Positions 50,881-62,034 are shown, counted from the first letter of the stretch. The stretch is 64,000 bases of DNA from Bacteriovorax sp. PP10 (GCF_035013165.1 NZ_JAYGJQ010000002.1:496001-560000), one strand, 5' to 3'. The notes: generated from the sequence alone by a model not told the origin. A program made the numbers and translations.

Positions 50881-53163
50881 ATGCAAACACAAATCGAAGC
50901 ATTTATTTTTAAAGGAACTAGTTTTGATTATGATAATCGAACGGTTATCAAGCTTTACGGCCAGTCGAATCAAGGATCTTTTCTTGTCACGATTAATCAA
51001 TTTCAGAATTATTTTTTTGTTGAGAGTAAACAACCTACATCGTTTAAGAGTTTAGATGGTTATTGGGTTGAAAAAGTGGTGTGCAATACTCAGGAAGATT
51101 TAAAAAATAAATGCCAGAATTTTGTCTCTCAAGGACTTCGTACATTTGAATCAGACATCAAGGCACTTGAACGTTACTTGATGGATAACAATATTTTTGC
51201 TCAAATTAATATCTCGGGTAACGGGGTGATGAAAGATGGGCTTTTAACTTTTGAAAATCCCAAAATCACTCCAGGAAATTATTATCCCGATTATAAAATC
51301 ATGTCATTTGATATTGAGACGGGAAAAGATGGAAGACTTCTGTCTCTTGCTTATAGTTTCAGGTCAAAAGCTTTAAACGAAGATCACACTGTCGTTTTAG
51401 GTCAGGGGATAGATACTCCTGATGTAAAATTCTCGATGAAAGAACAAGGTCTGCTGGATTTTTTCCAGTCAGCGGTTAAAAGATTAGATCCGGATATTTT
51501 CACCGGATGGAATGTCATCGGTTTTGACTTTCATTTTTTAGATAGAAAATCCAAAGAATTAAAATTTCCGATTGCCTTGGGAAGAAATAATCGTGCGCTT
51601 GATATGTTTCAAAGTGCGCGAGGTGAATGGCATGTAAGGCTTGAAGGTCGAGTTGTCATTGATGGCCCTTGGGCCATGAAGATGAACTTCTTTAGTTTTG
51701 AGAGTTTTAAACTCAATCATGTCGCGAAAGAGCTTTTGGGTTCAGGAAAAGATATTGATGAGGATGAGTCATTTGATAAGTGGGGAGAGATCGAAAGACG
51801 CTTCCGCGAAGATAAGATGGCCCTTGCCCGCTATAATGTGATGGATGCAACTTTAGTTTTAGATATTTTTGAAAAAACTAAATTGATAGATCTGCTTTTA
51901 ACCAGGTCTTTTATTTCAGGAATGCTGATTGAGAGAGTAGGCGGATCGACGGCATCGTTTGATCACTTTTACTTGCCATCACTTCATGAGGCAGGAGTTG
52001 TTGCTCCGAACGTTGAAGATATTGGATGGGTGAGACAAGCTAAAGGTGGATTTGTTTTAAATCCAAAAGTCGGAATTCATCCCAATGTTTTAGTGATGGA
52101 TTTTAAGAGTCTTTATCCCACAGTGATTCAGACTTTTTTAATTGATCCCCTTTCAAGACTTCAGCGCGATGTGAATCCGCTTACAACTCCAGTTGGAATA
52201 AAGTTTTCGAGAACCAATCATATCTTGCCAGGGAAAATTGCCGAACTTCTGGACCGTCGAAGTGAAGCGAAAAAATTAAAAAATACCAACCTGTCTCAAG
52301 CTGTAAAAATTCTTATGAATAGTTTTTACGGAGTGATGGGATCGAGTGGATGCCGCTTTTATCAGGAAGATCTTCCTGATGGAATTACGGGAAGTGGGCA
52401 GTGGATTTTAAAGACTGTCATCGAATACTTGGAGCAAAGAGGCTTTGCTGTTTTATACGGTGATACCGATTCACTTTTTGTTCAGCTTCCGACCATTGAA
52501 GATTATGACGGTCAGGCAAAAATTCTGGTGAACGAAGTTAATATCTTTCTGACAGATAAACTAAAAACAGATTTTGATGTCGAATCAAAACTTGAAATTC
52601 AATACGACAAATTTTTTCAAACTCTCATTTTGACTTCTGCTCGTGGAAATGAGGAAGGGGCCAAAAAGCGTTATGCAGGGCTCGCGATAAAAAATGTTGA
52701 TGGCAAAAAAGTCGAAGAGATGGTTTTAACGGGAATGGAGTATGTCAGGTCAGACTGGTCACTTCTCGCCCGCAATTTTCAGTATGAACTCATCAGAAGA
52801 GTTTTTTACGGAGAAGATGTTCAGGAATATATCGATGAGACACTTAAAAAACTCGAGAAAAAAGAGTTGGATGACCAATTGGTTCTGAGTAAGCGTTTGA
52901 GCAAACCACTTGATGAGTATATTAAAAATGTTCCACCTCACGCCCGTGCGGCCAAACTTCTTTATGACCAATTGGGGATTTTGAAGAAAAGACCACAATA
53001 CGTGATGACGTTAAGAGGAGCGATTCCCATCGAGCTTCCTCATGCTGATGTTGACTACGATTATTACCTCGACCGCCAGCTGGCCCCCATTGCCGATAGT
53101 ATCCTCGGTTTATTTGGGAAAAGTTTTGAAGAAATGCGCGGTCCGCAGCTTTCACTTTTTTAA
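50881..53163 (+). CDS. polB: Family B DNA polymerase (DNA polymerase II-like)
   Basis: 760 aa. The 3'-5' exonuclease motifs are present: ExoI FDIETGK, ExoII GWNVIGFDFHFL and ExoIII YNVMDATL. Polymerase motifs follow: MDFKSLYPTVIQTF (A), KILMNSFYGVMGS (B) and YGDTDSLF (C). The C-terminal region with the KKRYAGLA segment is typical. It is proofreading polymerase II, used in damage tolerance and restart. No LexA-type operator was recognised in the 58-base promoter region, and the ATG lacks a clear ribosome-binding site. Active residues all appear intact. Confidence 0.93.
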   Translation: MQTQIEAFIFKGTSFDYDNRTVIKLYGQSNQGSFLVTINQFQNYFFVESKQPTSFKSLDGYWVEKVVCNTQEDLKNKCQNFVSQGLRTFESDIKALERYLMDNNIFAQINISGNGVMKDGLLTFENPKITPGNYYPDYKIMSFDIETGKDGRLLSLAYSFRSKALNEDHTVVLGQGIDTPDVKFSMKEQGLLDFFQSAVKRLDPDIFTGWNVIGFDFHFLDRKSKELKFPIALGRNNRALDMFQSARGEWHVRLEGRVVIDGPWAMKMNFFSFESFKLNHVAKELLGSGKDIDEDESFDKWGEIERRFREDKMALARYNVMDATLVLDIFEKTKLIDLLLTRSFISGMLIERVGGSTASFDHFYLPSLHEAGVVAPNVEDIGWVRQAKGGFVLNPKVGIHPNVLVMDFKSLYPTVIQTFLIDPLSRLQRDVNPLTTPVGIKFSRTNHILPGKIAELLDRRSEAKKLKNTNLSQAVKILMNSFYGVMGSSGCRFYQEDLPDGITGSGQWILKTVIEYLEQRGFAVLYGDTDSLFVQLPTIEDYDGQAKILVNEVNIFLTDKLKTDFDVESKLEIQYDKFFQTLILTSARGNEEGAKKRYAGLAIKNVDGKKVEEMVLTGMEYVRSDWSLLARNFQYELIRRVFYGEDVQEYIDETLKKLEKKELDDQLVLSKRLSKPLDEYIKNVPPHARAAKLLYDQLGILKKRPQYVMTLRGAIPIELPHADVDYDYYLDRQLAPIADSILGLFGKSFEEMRGPQLSLF

Positions 53164-53184
53164 TCTTTCAGTTAGCATAGAGAG

Positions 53185-54120
53185 ATGAAATTATTCCATG
53201 ATGTGGTCCGTAACTCTAAAGACGGTGCAAGAAATTTGTACAAGGGCGCTTTATTGTTTCACGACAAAAAAGGTACGACACTAGCGTCTTCAGCGACATT
53301 TTATGCGCTTATCACTGTCGTTCCATTTTTACTTTTGATCGTCAGAGGGATCGGGTACTTTTTAGGGAATGTGAACCAGACTCAGAAATACCTTTTTATC
53401 TTAGCTGGAAAATTTTTTCCGGAAGTCGCACCACAACTTTTAATTACTCTTCAGGGAATGATCAAGGGGCCGCTATTTGCTGGAACTCAATTTACCATTT
53501 TAAACTTTTTTGTTTTAGCCGTATCGGCCATTACTTTTTTAAATTCGATCTGGATGGGGATTTACTTTATTACGGAAGATAAAAGTATTCTTTCATGGTG
53601 GAGGATTTCAAAAGGGTTCGTGATTATCGGGATTACCCTGATCATGGTCCTGGTACTGTTTTTACTTCCACCACTAATTATCTATGTCGTGAAGTTCATC
53701 CAGACGAATGTTATTACTCAATTCTTCTATGAGAACTTTGATTTCCTAAGGCCGGTTTTAACTTTTATTAAGAAGATTAATTTAAGAAAATCATACTGGT
53801 TAAAATCAAATTTTCTGCACGTGAGCATCTTGATTATTTATTTTACAGTTTTATACCGCTGGCTGTTTTCGTGGAAGATTCTACTCAAAGAAGCTTTCGT
53901 TGCGGCCCTGGCATTTTCGATGTCGGTCTTTGTCGGTAAATCACTTTTTTGGATCTATATCTATTACGTACGTACTGGTCTGATGAGAAATTATGGTGAC
54001 CTGTATACGTCGGTAGTAGGGGTTATTTGGCTTTTCTATTTAATGTGTTTTTTCTTCTATGGTGCGTGTGTATGTCATGTATACCGCGAAAGAAGAGAAA
54101 TTGCGGCCCGTAAGTATTAA
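53185..54120 (+). CDS. YihY/BrkB-family inner-membrane protein
   Basis: 311 aa with about six membrane segments. The early LASSATFYALITVVPFLLLIVRGIGYF and the ending YGDLYTSVVGVIWLFYLMCFFFYGACVCHVYRER are YihY (formerly ribonuclease BN-like) signatures. The molecular role of the family is unsettled; transport is possible. AGAGAG precedes the ATG. The YggT-family gene follows 11 bases downstream. Confidence 0.85.
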   Translation: MKLFHDVVRNSKDGARNLYKGALLFHDKKGTTLASSATFYALITVVPFLLLIVRGIGYFLGNVNQTQKYLFILAGKFFPEVAPQLLITLQGMIKGPLFAGTQFTILNFFVLAVSAITFLNSIWMGIYFITEDKSILSWWRISKGFVIIGITLIMVLVLFLLPPLIIYVVKFIQTNVITQFFYENFDFLRPVLTFIKKINLRKSYWLKSNFLHVSILIIYFTVLYRWLFSWKILLKEAFVAALAFSMSVFVGKSLFWIYIYYVRTGLMRNYGDLYTSVVGVIWLFYLMCFFFYGACVCHVYRERREIAARKY

Positions 54121-54131
54121 GCGAGATTTCA

Positions 54132-54365
54132 ATGATTAGATTTTTACTTAAGTTTTACACCATTCTACTTACGATCGATGCGATCCTGAGTTTCTTCCCG
54201 CAAACTAACAAGTTTGCGTGGAGATTTAAACTTAAGAAAATTTGCGATTACACTTGTGATCCAGTCAGAAGATTTTTACCTTCCGGATTGGCCTTCGATT
54301 TTTCTCCAATCATTGTGATTTTTTCGATCTATATTTTTATCGAAGTTTTTTCATACCTCTGGTAA
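54132..54365 (+). CDS. YggT-family membrane protein
   Basis: 77 aa with two hydrophobic segments, one at each end. The C-terminal part (CDPVRRFLPSGLAFDFSPIIVIFSIYIF) matches the YggT (Ycf19-like) motif PxRRxxP...DxSPI. In other bacteria the family takes part in envelope organisation or division. It is short but typical of the family. Cotranscribed with yihY. Confidence 0.8.
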   Translation: MIRFLLKFYTILLTIDAILSFFPQTNKFAWRFKLKKICDYTCDPVRRFLPSGLAFDFSPIIVIFSIYIFIEVFSYLW

Positions 54366-54411
54366 ATTTATTAAAATACTTTGCTGCACTTAAATTTGAT
54401 GAGATAAATTC

Positions 54412-54441
54412 TTGTCAATAGAGTCATTTTAATTTTACAAT
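54412..54441 (+). promoter_or_regulatory. Sigma-70 type promoter of the 54480 gene
   Basis: TTGTCA (54412-54417), 18 bases, TACAAT (54436-54441). The start of transcription would lie near 54448 and the ATG at 54480. Confidence 0.5.
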
Positions 54442-54479
54442 TATTACTGAGATTAAACTTCTCCTTTCATAGGATATGA

Positions 54480-55424
54480 ATGGACCAGAACGACCTTAGC
54501 CTAGATTTATTACTTCAAGAGACGTTGGCACTGACTGAGTACCTACGCGCGAGCACTCCTCCTATCAAAGCGGCCGAAACACCTGTTCAAACTTCGTTTT
54601 TACCAACGGAAGATGACACTGATTATTTATTCGACCTTGCTGATAGCATGATTCAAGACGAAGTTGCCTCTGAGATTCCCGAGCAGGCTACTCATGAGGA
54701 AAATATTGCTCCTCCGACCTATGTCTCTTTATTCCCCGAAACTCCTGGGGTGATTTATAAAATCCACAATGGGCCGAGTACATTTTGTGTCCGTGGATAC
54801 ACTACACTAAACATTAAAGAAGCATTCTTCGATCTAAACGATGCTGATTCGACTAAAAGACCAATCTTGAAATTGAGTCATGACGACGATTTTTCATCTG
54901 TTCTCTTCTTTGAAACAGATACATTTGAACTTGCTGAAGCGGTGAGAGAGCAGATCATAAACCGTCGTTTCCCTCATCAGGAAGACGCTGTTTGCAATAT
55001 CAGTGACCCTGGTTTTAGCTGGTGGATGGACGAAAGTTCATTGAGCGAAAACGGAATTAAGCAGGGGAGATTTGAAATTTTCTTTAAATCTCATGGAATC
55101 AACCGCGCGGATAAATACATCCAGCTTGGTCCTATCGGAGATGGAAGTGTGGCCGCACTTCGTATGAATCAGGCCAAAACTCTTCTTCGTAGTTCATTTC
55201 CTATCAGCGAATTTTCTTGTGATGACAAAAGCATCACGGTCGCTTCTCAAAAGCCTGACCATTTAGGTTTCATATCTTTTAAGAATATTTTCTTAGAAGG
55301 AATCAATCATACGACTATGGAAAATTTCCCCGACAACTCAATGGGGAGAACTCTTTTTTATTATTTTCACGAACTGGCAATTGTTCGCAAATTTTGGATT
55401 GAAGTCAAAACCAAGCTCGGGTAA
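54480..55424 (+). CDS. Conserved-looking protein of unknown function
   Basis: 314 aa, no signal peptide and no membrane segment. The first 85 residues are acidic and Pro/Thr-rich (disordered in appearance); the rest is a globular region with no domain I recognise (contains FCVRGYTTLNIKEAF, GFSWWMDESSL and GRTLFYYFHEL). AGGAT just upstream of the ATG acts as ribosome-binding site. The FtsB-like gene follows 56 bases later and may be cotranscribed. Confidence 0.55.
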   Translation: MDQNDLSLDLLLQETLALTEYLRASTPPIKAAETPVQTSFLPTEDDTDYLFDLADSMIQDEVASEIPEQATHEENIAPPTYVSLFPETPGVIYKIHNGPSTFCVRGYTTLNIKEAFFDLNDADSTKRPILKLSHDDDFSSVLFFETDTFELAEAVREQIINRRFPHQEDAVCNISDPGFSWWMDESSLSENGIKQGRFEIFFKSHGINRADKYIQLGPIGDGSVAALRMNQAKTLLRSSFPISEFSCDDKSITVASQKPDHLGFISFKNIFLEGINHTTMENFPDNSMGRTLFYYFHELAIVRKFWIEVKTKLG

Positions 55425-55480
55425 AATAAGTTAAAACAACAGGATTTTGTTTTTCTTATCTTTAACGACAGGATGTTGCC

Positions 55481-56563
55481 TTGGAATTTTCATTTGATCG
55501 TTCTAGAGATTCTGGTGCCAGAAGGCCCGACTCTCAGACACAATCTCAGCCTCAAAATAATTCACAGCAATCTGCAGGGCCAAGACCTGGTCCGGATTTA
55601 AATACAGCTGATCCTTCTACAATTGCGAATGAAAGACTTCGTAAAGCTATTGAAAGAAATCGCTCAAAACAAGCTGAACGAGAGGCGGGGAGGCCACCGC
55701 AAGCGCAGTCGTTTGCTCAACCTCAGCAGCAACAAGCAGCTCCGCAAGCAGAACAACAACAACAAGGTTCATTCTTTTCTCAATCGTCACATTTGTCTCA
55801 AGACGACCAAGCTCATATTGCTCAACAAGAAGCTTTACGTGAAGCTCACAGACAAGCAAATATGGAAGCGATGAGAGCGAGAGAGGCTCAGAAACAAGCT
55901 GAGTACGCAGCATACGCACAACATGCTCAACAAGCAGCGAATACTGAAAGAGAAGAGCACAGAGAGCAGATGAGACAGGAAGCAAAACAACAAGCTCCTC
56001 AGTTGCCACCTGAAGCTCCAAAAGCAGCAGAGACTCAATCTCCAAGAGCAAGACTAAGAGCACGTATGGCCGGAGCAGCGAAAGTTGCTGAAGCAAACGG
56101 TACGATGAATGATCATGTGGACACGACACCAATGCCTTCAAAAGGAACGAGTGTTGTGAGCCGTAGATCAGTAGCAAAACCTGACGATACAGAATTTGTT
56201 CCAGTAAAGCGCACTCCGAAAAAAGTCGCTTCTCAAATAAGTTACACAACGACATCGACAAGAAAAAAACAAAAGTCGATGGATCCAAAGTATGTGAACT
56301 GGTTAGTTAAAGGGTCATGGATCTTTTGTGGTCTAATGGTTTTAAGATTAATCTTCGCTACAGGTGGAGTGACGGATTTCTACTCTCAAAAGGGTGCCGT
56401 TGCAGACAGATTAGCTGAACTAAGTGATATCAAGAAAGAGAACATGCAATTAGTTCGCGAGATCGAACGCATGCGCTCGGATTCAGGTTTCCAGAAGAAA
56501 CTTGTTCGCGATAACTTAGGCTTTATTGCAGCTGACGAGTTTTTAGTACTATTTCCGAAATAG
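55481..56563 (+). CDS. FtsB/DivIC-like septum protein with long Gln-rich N-terminal region
   Basis: 360 aa against about 100 for usual FtsB. Residues 1-265 are cytoplasmic and low complexity: Gln/Ala/Arg-rich with long helical stretches (EAQKQAEYAAYAQHAQQAAN). A membrane segment lies about residues 271-292 (LVKGSWIFCGLMVLRLIFA). Then comes a short coiled coil (LSDIKKENMQLVREIERM) and the FtsB ending [19 protein letters not shown] role in the divisome is inferred from the C-terminal part. The start is TTG 55481; an ATG at 55473 is out of frame. The 3' end overlaps the DUF192 gene by 41 bases. Confidence 0.75.
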   Translation: MEFSFDRSRDSGARRPDSQTQSQPQNNSQQSAGPRPGPDLNTADPSTIANERLRKAIERNRSKQAEREAGRPPQAQSFAQPQQQQAAPQAEQQQQGSFFSQSSHLSQDDQAHIAQQEALREAHRQANMEAMRAREAQKQAEYAAYAQHAQQAANTEREEHREQMRQEAKQQAPQLPPEAPKAAETQSPRARLRARMAGAAKVAEANGTMNDHVDTTPMPSKGTSVVSRRSVAKPDDTEFVPVKRTPKKVASQISYTTTSTRKKQKSMDPKYVNWLVKGSWIFCGLMVLRLIFATGGVTDFYSQKGAVADRLAELSDIKKENMQLVREIERMRSDSGFQKKLVRDNLGFIAADEFLVLFPK

Positions 56564-57038
56564 GCGTCGGGCTAATCCATTTTAATTTATCACCAACTTT
56601 TAATTTTTTAGAAAAAGGTGCGTTTGCTTTTGTTTCCAGAACAAACTGCGCCTTATAAGTCTTAGTGCGAAAAATCACCGGCGGCTCGGCCATTCCAGGG
56701 TGGAAAGGAACATTTTTTTCAATTCCCACAATTTTCAGGTCAGTGTCGAGAAAGATAATATCTAAATTAAAATAAGTGTCTGGCATCCAAAAACGGCGAT
56801 CACCCATACCATCGTTCACGAAAAGCATTGATTGTGTGTCGGGAAAGTCAGAAGGCCTGATTCCACTTAACCCACGCGAGTGCTCCATGCGAGAGAGTGC
56901 AAGACGGACATTCACTTTTTCTGAGCTCGGGTTACTCATTTGGTACGAGACATTTGCCCACGCCATCATAGGAAGAACAGCAGTGATCACCGCGATATTC
57001 TTAATGAGTTTTGAGGCCTTTTGATATATATTTGTCAT
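56523..57038 (-). CDS. DUF192 (COG1430-type) secreted protein
   Basis: 171 aa. Signal peptide (about residues 1-29, ending MAWA). The mature part holds the DUF192 core ([43 protein letters not shown], then [13 protein letters not shown] and [19 protein letters not shown]). The function of the family is not known. The frame is open from 57095, but that overlaps the aspS leader; minus-strand AGGA sets the start at 57038. The last 41 bases overlap the converging FtsB-like gene. Confidence 0.8.
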   Translation of the reverse strand: MTNIYQKASKLIKNIAVITAVLPMMAWANVSYQMSNPSSEKVNVRLALSRMEHSRGLSGIRPSDFPDTQSMLFVNDGMGDRRFWMPDTYFNLDIIFLDTDLKIVGIEKNVPFHPGMAEPPVIFRTKTYKAQFVLETKANAPFSKKLKVGDKLKWISPTPISEIVLKTRQLQ

Positions 57039-57094
57039 TAGCATTCCTGGGAATAGTTTCCAGTGAATTGTCTCTAAAACGCAGGGAGATTGCA

Positions 57095-58912
57095 ATGGCC
57101 ACGAACACAGTTATCCAAGGACTCATGAGAACTCATCACAATGGAGAGTTACGAGATTCGGATATCGGTAAGAGCGTTGTCCTTTGCGGATGGGTTAATA
57201 AGTATAGAAACTTAGGCTCGCTTCATTTTATCGACCTTAGAGATAAGCACGGGATCACTCAATTAGGTTTCGTTAATTTCAAAGGCAACATCGACGACTT
57301 AAAAAAATGCTCACTTGAATCTGTCATCATGGCAAAGGGGACTGTTGTGTCTCGTCCACCTGAAGCACAAAATGGTCAGATGGAAACAGGAATGGTTGAA
57401 GTGCAGGTTGAAGAGTTAACTCTTCTATCTCGTTGTGACATCGACTCAATTCCATTTCTTCCATTTGGTTCAGTTGAAGCAACAGAAGATTTAAGACTTA
57501 AATACAGATACCTTGATTTAAGAACGAAAAAACTTCAGGACATTTTAAAACTGAGATCAAAAACGATGAACACTGTTCGTCAGCTTTTATCTTCAGAAGA
57601 TTTCGTTGAAGTTGAAACTCCGATTCTTTATAAGTCGACTCCGGAAGGAGCGCGTGACTATATTGTTCCATCACGTGTTCACCCTGGGCAAGTTTACGCT
57701 CTTCCACAATCGCCACAAACGCTTAAGCAGCTTTTAATGATTGGTGGAACAGATAAGTATTTCCAAATCTGCCGTTGTTTCCGTGATGAAGATTTACGTG
57801 CAGACAGACAGCCGGAATTCTCTCAAGTGGATATTGAAGTTTCATTTGCGACTCAAGAGTATATGAAAAACCTTGTTGAGAAGATTCTTAAGGCCGTATT
57901 TAATAAGCCAGAAGATTTTAAACTTCCAATGATGAAGTATGTAGATGCTATGAACACATACGGATGCGATAAACCAGACTTACGTTTTGGTTTAAAACAA
58001 ATGATCGTCACAGATGTCTTCAAAGGATCTGAGTTCGCGACATTTGCTAGTGTTGGTGACAACGGTGGAATTATTAAAGCGATGTTCGTGCCGGAAGCCT
58101 ATGGGCAGTTCACTCGTAAAGATACAGATGGATTCGTTGAAATCGTAAAACCTTACGGTGGAAAAGGAGTCGCGTTCTACAAACTTTCAAAAGGTGAGAG
58201 AACAACTGGTATTTCTAAATTCATCACACCAGAAATCGAAGCTAAGCTTTTTGAGAAATCGGAAGAAAAAGGTGACGGAACTTGGTTATTCTTCGCGGAT
58301 AACAACCACAACGTTGCTCACGCAAGTGCAGATGCACTTCGTAGAAACCTTGGACAAAAACTTAACTTAATCGGAAAAGAAGATGCCTTCCTATGGTTAT
58401 ATGACTTCCCACTTCTTGAATGGAGTGAAGGAGACAATGGAGCTGGCGGAAGATATACAGCTGCTCACCATCCTTTCACAATGCCATCACGTGAAAAAAT
58501 GGACATCTTCATGAACTCTGATCATACAGATCCAAACGGACCTCTAAGAACTCTGACTGCAGAAGCTTACGACGTTGTTTGTAATGGTTATGAAATCGGT
58601 GGTGGATCAGTAAGAATTTTCGACAACTCTGTTCAAGATAGAATGTTTAAAGTTTTAGGATTTACTCCAGAAGAAACAAAAGCGCAGTTTGGTTTCTTTA
58701 TTGAAGCACTAAAATACGGAGTTCCTCCACACGCAGGACTTGCTTTTGGTCTTGATAGATTGATTATGATTCTAACTGGAACAGATTCAATCAGAGACGT
58801 TATTGCTTTCCCTAAAACAGCTTCAGCGAGTGATCTAATGTCACAAGCTCCGTCACGCCCAAATGATGCTCAATTAAAAGAGCTTCATTTCAACTGGACG
58901 ACAAAAGCTTAA
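57095..58912 (+). CDS. aspS: Aspartyl-tRNA synthetase (bacterial type)
   Basis: 605 aa. N-terminal OB-fold anticodon-binding domain ([26 protein letters not shown]), class II motif 2 [23 protein letters not shown] domain in the middle ([20 protein letters not shown]) and motif 3 [13 protein letters not shown]. The GAD insertion marks the bacterial enzyme. It charges tRNA with aspartate, and may also charge tRNA-Asn in the transamidation pathway; that cannot be told here. AGGGAG precedes ATG 57095; the longer frame from 57011 is not needed. The 3' end overlaps the kinase gene by 4 bases. Confidence 0.95.
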   Translation: MATNTVIQGLMRTHHNGELRDSDIGKSVVLCGWVNKYRNLGSLHFIDLRDKHGITQLGFVNFKGNIDDLKKCSLESVIMAKGTVVSRPPEAQNGQMETGMVEVQVEELTLLSRCDIDSIPFLPFGSVEATEDLRLKYRYLDLRTKKLQDILKLRSKTMNTVRQLLSSEDFVEVETPILYKSTPEGARDYIVPSRVHPGQVYALPQSPQTLKQLLMIGGTDKYFQICRCFRDEDLRADRQPEFSQVDIEVSFATQEYMKNLVEKILKAVFNKPEDFKLPMMKYVDAMNTYGCDKPDLRFGLKQMIVTDVFKGSEFATFASVGDNGGIIKAMFVPEAYGQFTRKDTDGFVEIVKPYGGKGVAFYKLSKGERTTGISKFITPEIEAKLFEKSEEKGDGTWLFFADNNHNVAHASADALRRNLGQKLNLIGKEDAFLWLYDFPLLEWSEGDNGAGGRYTAAHHPFTMPSREKMDIFMNSDHTDPNGPLRTLTAEAYDVVCNGYEIGGGSVRIFDNSVQDRMFKVLGFTPEETKAQFGFFIEALKYGVPPHAGLAFGLDRLIMILTGTDSIRDVIAFPKTASASDLMSQAPSRPNDAQLKELHFNWTTKA

Positions 58913-61900
58913 AGTAAAAAAGCGTTAATCGAATCAACAATACTTCGAGAGTTGTACGGCTTCTTCAGGTAGCCGTCAGCTTTCAAGTTTTTCACTTTGC
59001 CTGAGATATCATCAGAGCCCGAAGCGATAACAACTTTAAACTGATCTCTGTCAGTGCGATTGTTAAGAATCGGAATCAAGTCAGACCCCGACATTTTAGG
59101 AAGGAATAAATCCACCAGAATTAACTCTGGAGTGCTGTTTGTTTTCAAATGTTCGATGAGCTCTTCACCAGTTTCCATAAAATGCACATTGAATTTTTGA
59201 TTGCGCAGGATCGCTTCAAGCAGATCTCTTAAGTCAGGATCATCTTCAACGATGGCCACTTCTTTGTTTGTTACGATGGTCTCTACTGTTGTGAGTTTTT
59301 TAATTGTCTGGATCAGCTCATTTGTATTGATAGGTTTTGGTAAAAATCCTGAGAAACCAAAATTAAGTGCTCGCATTCTTTCTTCTTTCATCGCATGGGC
59401 AGTTAGAGCGATAATTGGAAGTGTCTTACCTTTCTGTCTGATTTGTTTTGTCACTTCATAGCCATTCATCACTGGCATCTGAATATCCATCAGGATGATA
59501 TCAAACTGATTCACCAGGGCCTGATTAATCCCTTCATAGGGATCGCTGATGGTTGTGACGTGAGCACCGACATCAGAGAGAAGGACGTTAATTAAAGTCA
59601 GGTTATCTTCCAGGTCATCAATGACCAGGATTTTTAAATTATGTAAGGCCATTTTGTCGGCGAAGATTTCGGCAGGTTTATAAAAGTGAGACTTTGCTTC
59701 TGTAAAGAATTTGGTTTCACTTGAAACATCAACTTTAACTGTAGCGATGAAGGTACTTCCTACGCCGACCTGGCTTTGTTGAAGGTAAAATTCACCAGAC
59801 ATTTCTTCACATAGTCTCTTGGTTAAAATTAAACCAAGCCCTGTTCCACCATACTTTCTAGTTGTCGAAACATCCGCTTGCGTGAAGGCCTGGAAGAGTT
59901 GTGAAGCTTGTTGTTCAGAAATACCAACACCAGTATCGATGATGGCAAAACGAAGTCTGGAATTCATGTAGCTCACCTGGAGTGTCACAGTTCCTTTAAG
60001 AGTGAACTTAATGGCATTTCCAATAGCATTCATCAGGATTTGCTTAATTCTGGTCGGGTCACAGTTCATGACTTCTGGAAGCTCCGTCATGGTCTGCATA
60101 TGAAAGCGGATCCCGTTTTCCTGGGCCCTGAATTCCATTAAAGAAGAAACGTCAGCTAAGAGTTCGGTTAAATTGAAATCGATTTTTTCAATCATCAATT
60201 TACCAGCTTCAACTTTTGAAAGATCGAGAATGTCATCGATGATTCTAAGGAGCTGCTCAGAGTTTCTCTCGGCAATAGAAATGTATTTATTTAAATCAAT
60301 CATATCCAGGTTAGGGTTTCTCATTAGATTTAAAAATCCCATGATTGATCCCAATGGAGTTCTAATTTCATGACTCATGTTCGCCAGAAAAGCACTCTTG
60401 GCATTGTTGGCACTTTCTGCGAGGTTTTTAGAAGACTTAACTTCATCAACAACTGATTCAAGTTTTTGAGAAATTGTTTTTTGTTCATGAATGTCAGTGT
60501 GAGTTCCAATCCACTTACAAATTTTTCCATTGCTATCAAGAGTAGGAAGAGCTCTCGCTAAGAACCAGCGGTATTGCCCATCTTTACCTTTAAGTCTCAT
60601 TTCTGTTTGATAAGGAACACCTGTCATTAAAGAATTTACCCAGACTTTTGTTACACGATCCAGGTCTTCAGGATGGTGAAGATGACTCCATTTCCATCCC
60701 ATCGATTCTTTAGAAGCAGTTCCAGTGTAATTTTCCCATCTCTCATTGAAGTAGGTGACATCTCCATTCGGAGCGGCAGTAAAAATAATTTGTGGCATAA
60801 CTTCAGTGAGTGCTCTGAATTCAGTTTCACTTTCCTGGATTTGTTTTCTGGCATTTACTTTTTCGGTGACATTTGTTGCGAAAATATAAATCCCATAGGG
60901 AAGTCCGTCGGAAGTATTCATTCGCTTATAGGTAATGTCGACATATTGAAGAAGAGAGTGGGGTCCATCATTCGACAGAATACTTTTCATCTCCTTTACG
61001 GAATAAGTAATTCCAGTATTGAAAACTTCTTTCATTTTTTCTAAAAGCTCAGGGCGATTGAGGAATTCAGGAATCGCACTGGCAAGAGGTCTTCCAAGTA
61101 ATTCGCGATGGTGAAAAATAGTAGAAAACTCTGTGTTCACTCTTTCAAAGATAAAATTGGGACCTTTTAAAATGGCCATCGCCGCAGGGGCACCGTGAAA
61201 AAGTGTTTCAAACTTTTGTCTCTCCATTTCTACTGTGATGTGAGCAGTTGAAAGTTCCTGAGACAAAGTCATTTGCTCTTCAGTATTCGTACATGTCCCA
61301 TACCAGCGAGTGATTAACCCATTTTTATCAAAGTCAGCACGCGCTCTGGTTAAATGCCAGTGGTATTGGCCATCAACTCTTTTGATTCGAAACTCAGTTT
61401 CAAAAGGTGCACCACTCTCAATTGATACTCTCCATAACAATTGAGTTCTTTCTAAATCTTCAGGATGAATATAGTGAAGCCACTTTCCTGGACTCATTTC
61501 ACCTGTGAACTCTTCCCATCTTGAATTGGTATAATAAAGATTTCCGTTATGATCGGCCTTCCATACAATCTGAGGCATGCTATTCGCTAGTTTTTTCATG
61601 CGATCAAAATTTTCCTGAACAATTTTATTTGCTACAACCTTATCTGTGACATCAATCGAAACCTGCATCACGCTGGTAACGATTTTGTGTAAGTCCAGGA
61701 TGGGTTGAAAAGTAATATCGAAGTAGCTTGTCTTGGTTGCACCACTTGGAAGAGAGATGAGCATCGGCATTTCTTTGCCGTTAAAAATTTTTCCTGTTTT
61801 ATAAACGTTATTTAAAATGTCGAAGAATTTTTGATCTGCAAATTCAGGGATAACATCAATAGCATCTCGGCCAATATAATCTCTGGCACCCATGAATGAT

Positions 61901-62034
61901 TTGTATTGTTCATTCACCATCACAAACGTATGCGCCGGCCCTGAAAAAATGCAAATCCCTACTGGCGTTTTATCGAAGTAGTGTATGAGACTATCTCGCT
62001 CGTCTTGAATGTCCTGATCATAATGAATATTCAT
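58909..62034 (-). CDS. Hybrid sensor histidine kinase with four PAS and two receiver domains
   Basis: 1041 aa, no membrane segment, so cytoplasmic. Four PAS domains (about residues 18-140, 148-262, 270-395, 405-525), the second and fourth alike ([12 protein letters not shown] and [12 protein letters not shown], then HPEDLERT and HPEDLDRV). HisKA domain with phospho-acceptor H555 (SHEIRTP), HATPase with GTGLGL, then two receiver domains with phospho-acceptors D850 (LMDIQMP) and D975 (LVDLFLP). It probably phosphorelays to a separate output protein, since no phosphotransfer domain is visible. PAS duplication as a pair is clear. The stop overlaps the aspS stop by 4 bases. Confidence 0.9.
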   Translation of the reverse strand: MNIHYDQDIQDERDSLIHYFDKTPVGICIFSGPAHTFVMVNEQYKSFMGARDYIGRDAIDVIPEFADQKFFDILNNVYKTGKIFNGKEMPMLISLPSGATKTSYFDITFQPILDLHKIVTSVMQVSIDVTDKVVANKIVQENFDRMKKLANSMPQIVWKADHNGNLYYTNSRWEEFTGEMSPGKWLHYIHPEDLERTQLLWRVSIESGAPFETEFRIKRVDGQYHWHLTRARADFDKNGLITRWYGTCTNTEEQMTLSQELSTAHITVEMERQKFETLFHGAPAAMAILKGPNFIFERVNTEFSTIFHHRELLGRPLASAIPEFLNRPELLEKMKEVFNTGITYSVKEMKSILSNDGPHSLLQYVDITYKRMNTSDGLPYGIYIFATNVTEKVNARKQIQESETEFRALTEVMPQIIFTAAPNGDVTYFNERWENYTGTASKESMGWKWSHLHHPEDLDRVTKVWVNSLMTGVPYQTEMRLKGKDGQYRWFLARALPTLDSNGKICKWIGTHTDIHEQKTISQKLESVVDEVKSSKNLAESANNAKSAFLANMSHEIRTPLGSIMGFLNLMRNPNLDMIDLNKYISIAERNSEQLLRIIDDILDLSKVEAGKLMIEKIDFNLTELLADVSSLMEFRAQENGIRFHMQTMTELPEVMNCDPTRIKQILMNAIGNAIKFTLKGTVTLQVSYMNSRLRFAIIDTGVGISEQQASQLFQAFTQADVSTTRKYGGTGLGLILTKRLCEEMSGEFYLQQSQVGVGSTFIATVKVDVSSETKFFTEAKSHFYKPAEIFADKMALHNLKILVIDDLEDNLTLINVLLSDVGAHVTTISDPYEGINQALVNQFDIILMDIQMPVMNGYEVTKQIRQKGKTLPIIALTAHAMKEERMRALNFGFSGFLPKPINTNELIQTIKKLTTVETIVTNKEVAIVEDDPDLRDLLEAILRNQKFNVHFMETGEELIEHLKTNSTPELILVDLFLPKMSGSDLIPILNNRTDRDQFKVVIASGSDDISGKVKNLKADGYLKKPYNSRSIVDSINAFLL

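Noticed and set aside
55647-56288. A 213-residue Leu-rich frame on the minus strand within the FtsB-like gene
   Set aside because: It is the antisense shadow of Gln/Ala codons in the real gene; composition is nothing but Leu/Val/Ser and there is no ribosome-binding site.
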